This document shows, piece after piece, positions 4,996-5,185 of a stretch of DNA of 5,185 bases. The position numbers and the translations under genes were made by a program. The stretch covers positions 1 through 5,185 of the forward strand of contig DOUO01000139.1 in assembly GCA_003520555.1 (NCBI GenBank). The letters run 5' to 3'. The stretch is from Oscillospiraceae bacterium (lineage in GTDB: Bacteria > Bacillota > Clostridia > Oscillospirales > Acutalibacteraceae). Positions within the stretch are counted from its first letter, which is position 1. Each line of letters begins with the position of its first letter. The notes under the pieces were generated by a model that saw only the letters and a list, made by a program, of their open reading frames with translations, was not told the origin of the DNA and ran no database searches.

Positions 4996-5010
4996 TGACA
5001 ATAATTATCA
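4996..5010. promoter_or_regulatory. Fur-box-like palindrome
   Basis: TGACAATAATTATCA matches the 7-1-7 Fur consensus TGATAATNATTATCA at 13 of 14 informative positions; only the fourth base differs. It lies 47 bases upstream of the purE -35 box, farther than a usual repressor site, and no gene start is closer. The match is seen directly; binding by Fur, PerR or another metal-responsive relative is inference. Confidence 0.35.
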
Positions 5011-5057
5011 AAATAGAGTCATATTGTGTTATTATCTTAAAATTATTCCGTCCGCTA

Positions 5058-5086
5058 TTGAAATCACAAAGGATTTTTTGTATAAT
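5058..5086 (+). promoter_or_regulatory. Sigma-A promoter of purE
   Basis: TTGAAA (5058-5063) and a perfect TATAAT (5081-5086) are spaced by exactly 17 bases. Transcription would start near 5093, giving a leader of only about 33 bases. That is too short for a guanine riboswitch aptamer or a long attenuator. Confidence 0.8.
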
Positions 5087-5125
5087 ATAGTGGTGAAAAA
5101 ATCTAATTTATCCAAGGAGTAAATC

Positions 5126-5185
5126 ATGAAAAAGGTTGCAGTTATCATGGGTTCGGACAGCGATTTTCCCGTTGTTTCAAAAGCG
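5126..5185 (+). CDS. purE: PurE, N5-carboxyaminoimidazole ribonucleotide mutase (5' end only)
   Basis: Only the first 20 codons are in the window. The start MKKVAVIMGSDSDFPVV is the hallmark of class I PurE: a first beta strand followed by the GSDSD loop (residues 9-13) that binds the substrate phosphate and carries active-site Ser and Asp residues. The enzyme converts N5-CAIR to CAIR in de novo purine synthesis, working with PurK. In Firmicutes purE is commonly the first gene of the pur operon, which fits the strong promoter just upstream. AAGGAG (5114-5119) lies 6 bases before the ATG. Class I rather than class II assignment rests on this short N-terminus alone. Confidence 0.9.
   Translation, partial: MKKVAVIMGSDSDFPVVSKA

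Noticed and set aside
5041..5056. PurR box (CCGAAC-type) near the purE promoter
   Set aside because: TTCCGTCCGC resembles only the CCG core and lacks the A/T-flanked GAAC portion; no paired second box is present.

Overview
The window looks like a chromosomal housekeeping stretch from a Gram-positive, low-to-moderate GC Clostridia-type bacterium, plausibly a gut Oscillospirales/Ruminococcaceae relative. Four things support this: a BofA-family sporulation protein, a DUF4364 protein (a family I know mainly from Clostridia), strong AAGGAG-type ribosome binding sites with several TTG starts, and sigma-A promoters of the classic TTGNNN-17-TATAAT form. The species assignment is inference. I see no mobile element, CRISPR array, tRNA or rRNA, and no gene-free stretch longer than about 180 bases.

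Layout: (1) 1-560, the 3' end of a type IIA topoisomerase A subunit (ParC/GyrA-like beta-pinwheel), ending in a possible sliding-clamp binding peptide. (2) 595-983, a self-contained secG unit with its own extended -10 promoter and an intrinsic terminator. (3) 1049-1309, a bofA-like gene, tail-to-tail with and overlapping (6 bp) a minus-strand DUF4364 gene (1304-1915). (4) 1931-2086, a divergent control region with promoters for DUF4364 (minus) and the nfeD operon (plus), and two perfect dyads between or over them. (5) 2087-3443, an nfeD plus SPFH/paraslipin two-gene operon in which the stop codon of the first gene overlaps the ribosome binding site of the second. (6) 3447-3493, a strong hairpin terminator that directly abuts the ribosome binding site of the next gene. 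(7) 3510-4952, a large membrane protein made of two tandem CmpB/DUF1113 (PF06541) repeats joined by a charged linker. (8) 4957-4985, a terminator. (9) 4986-5125, an intergenic region with a Fur-box-like palindrome and a near-consensus sigma-A promoter. (10) 5126-5185, the start of purE, the likely first gene of a purine biosynthesis operon.

Most genes concern the cell envelope: protein export (SecG), an intramembrane-protease inhibitor family (BofA), a membrane-microdomain scaffold pair (NfeD and a paraslipin) and a polytopic membrane protein of unknown role. I see no clear novel multi-gene system. The most worthwhile leads are regulatory: the divergent DUF4364/nfeD operator region, the terminator abutting a ribosome binding site, and the Fur-like box. 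At protein level they are the clamp-motif-like tail, the BofA residue changes, and the duplicated CmpB architecture.
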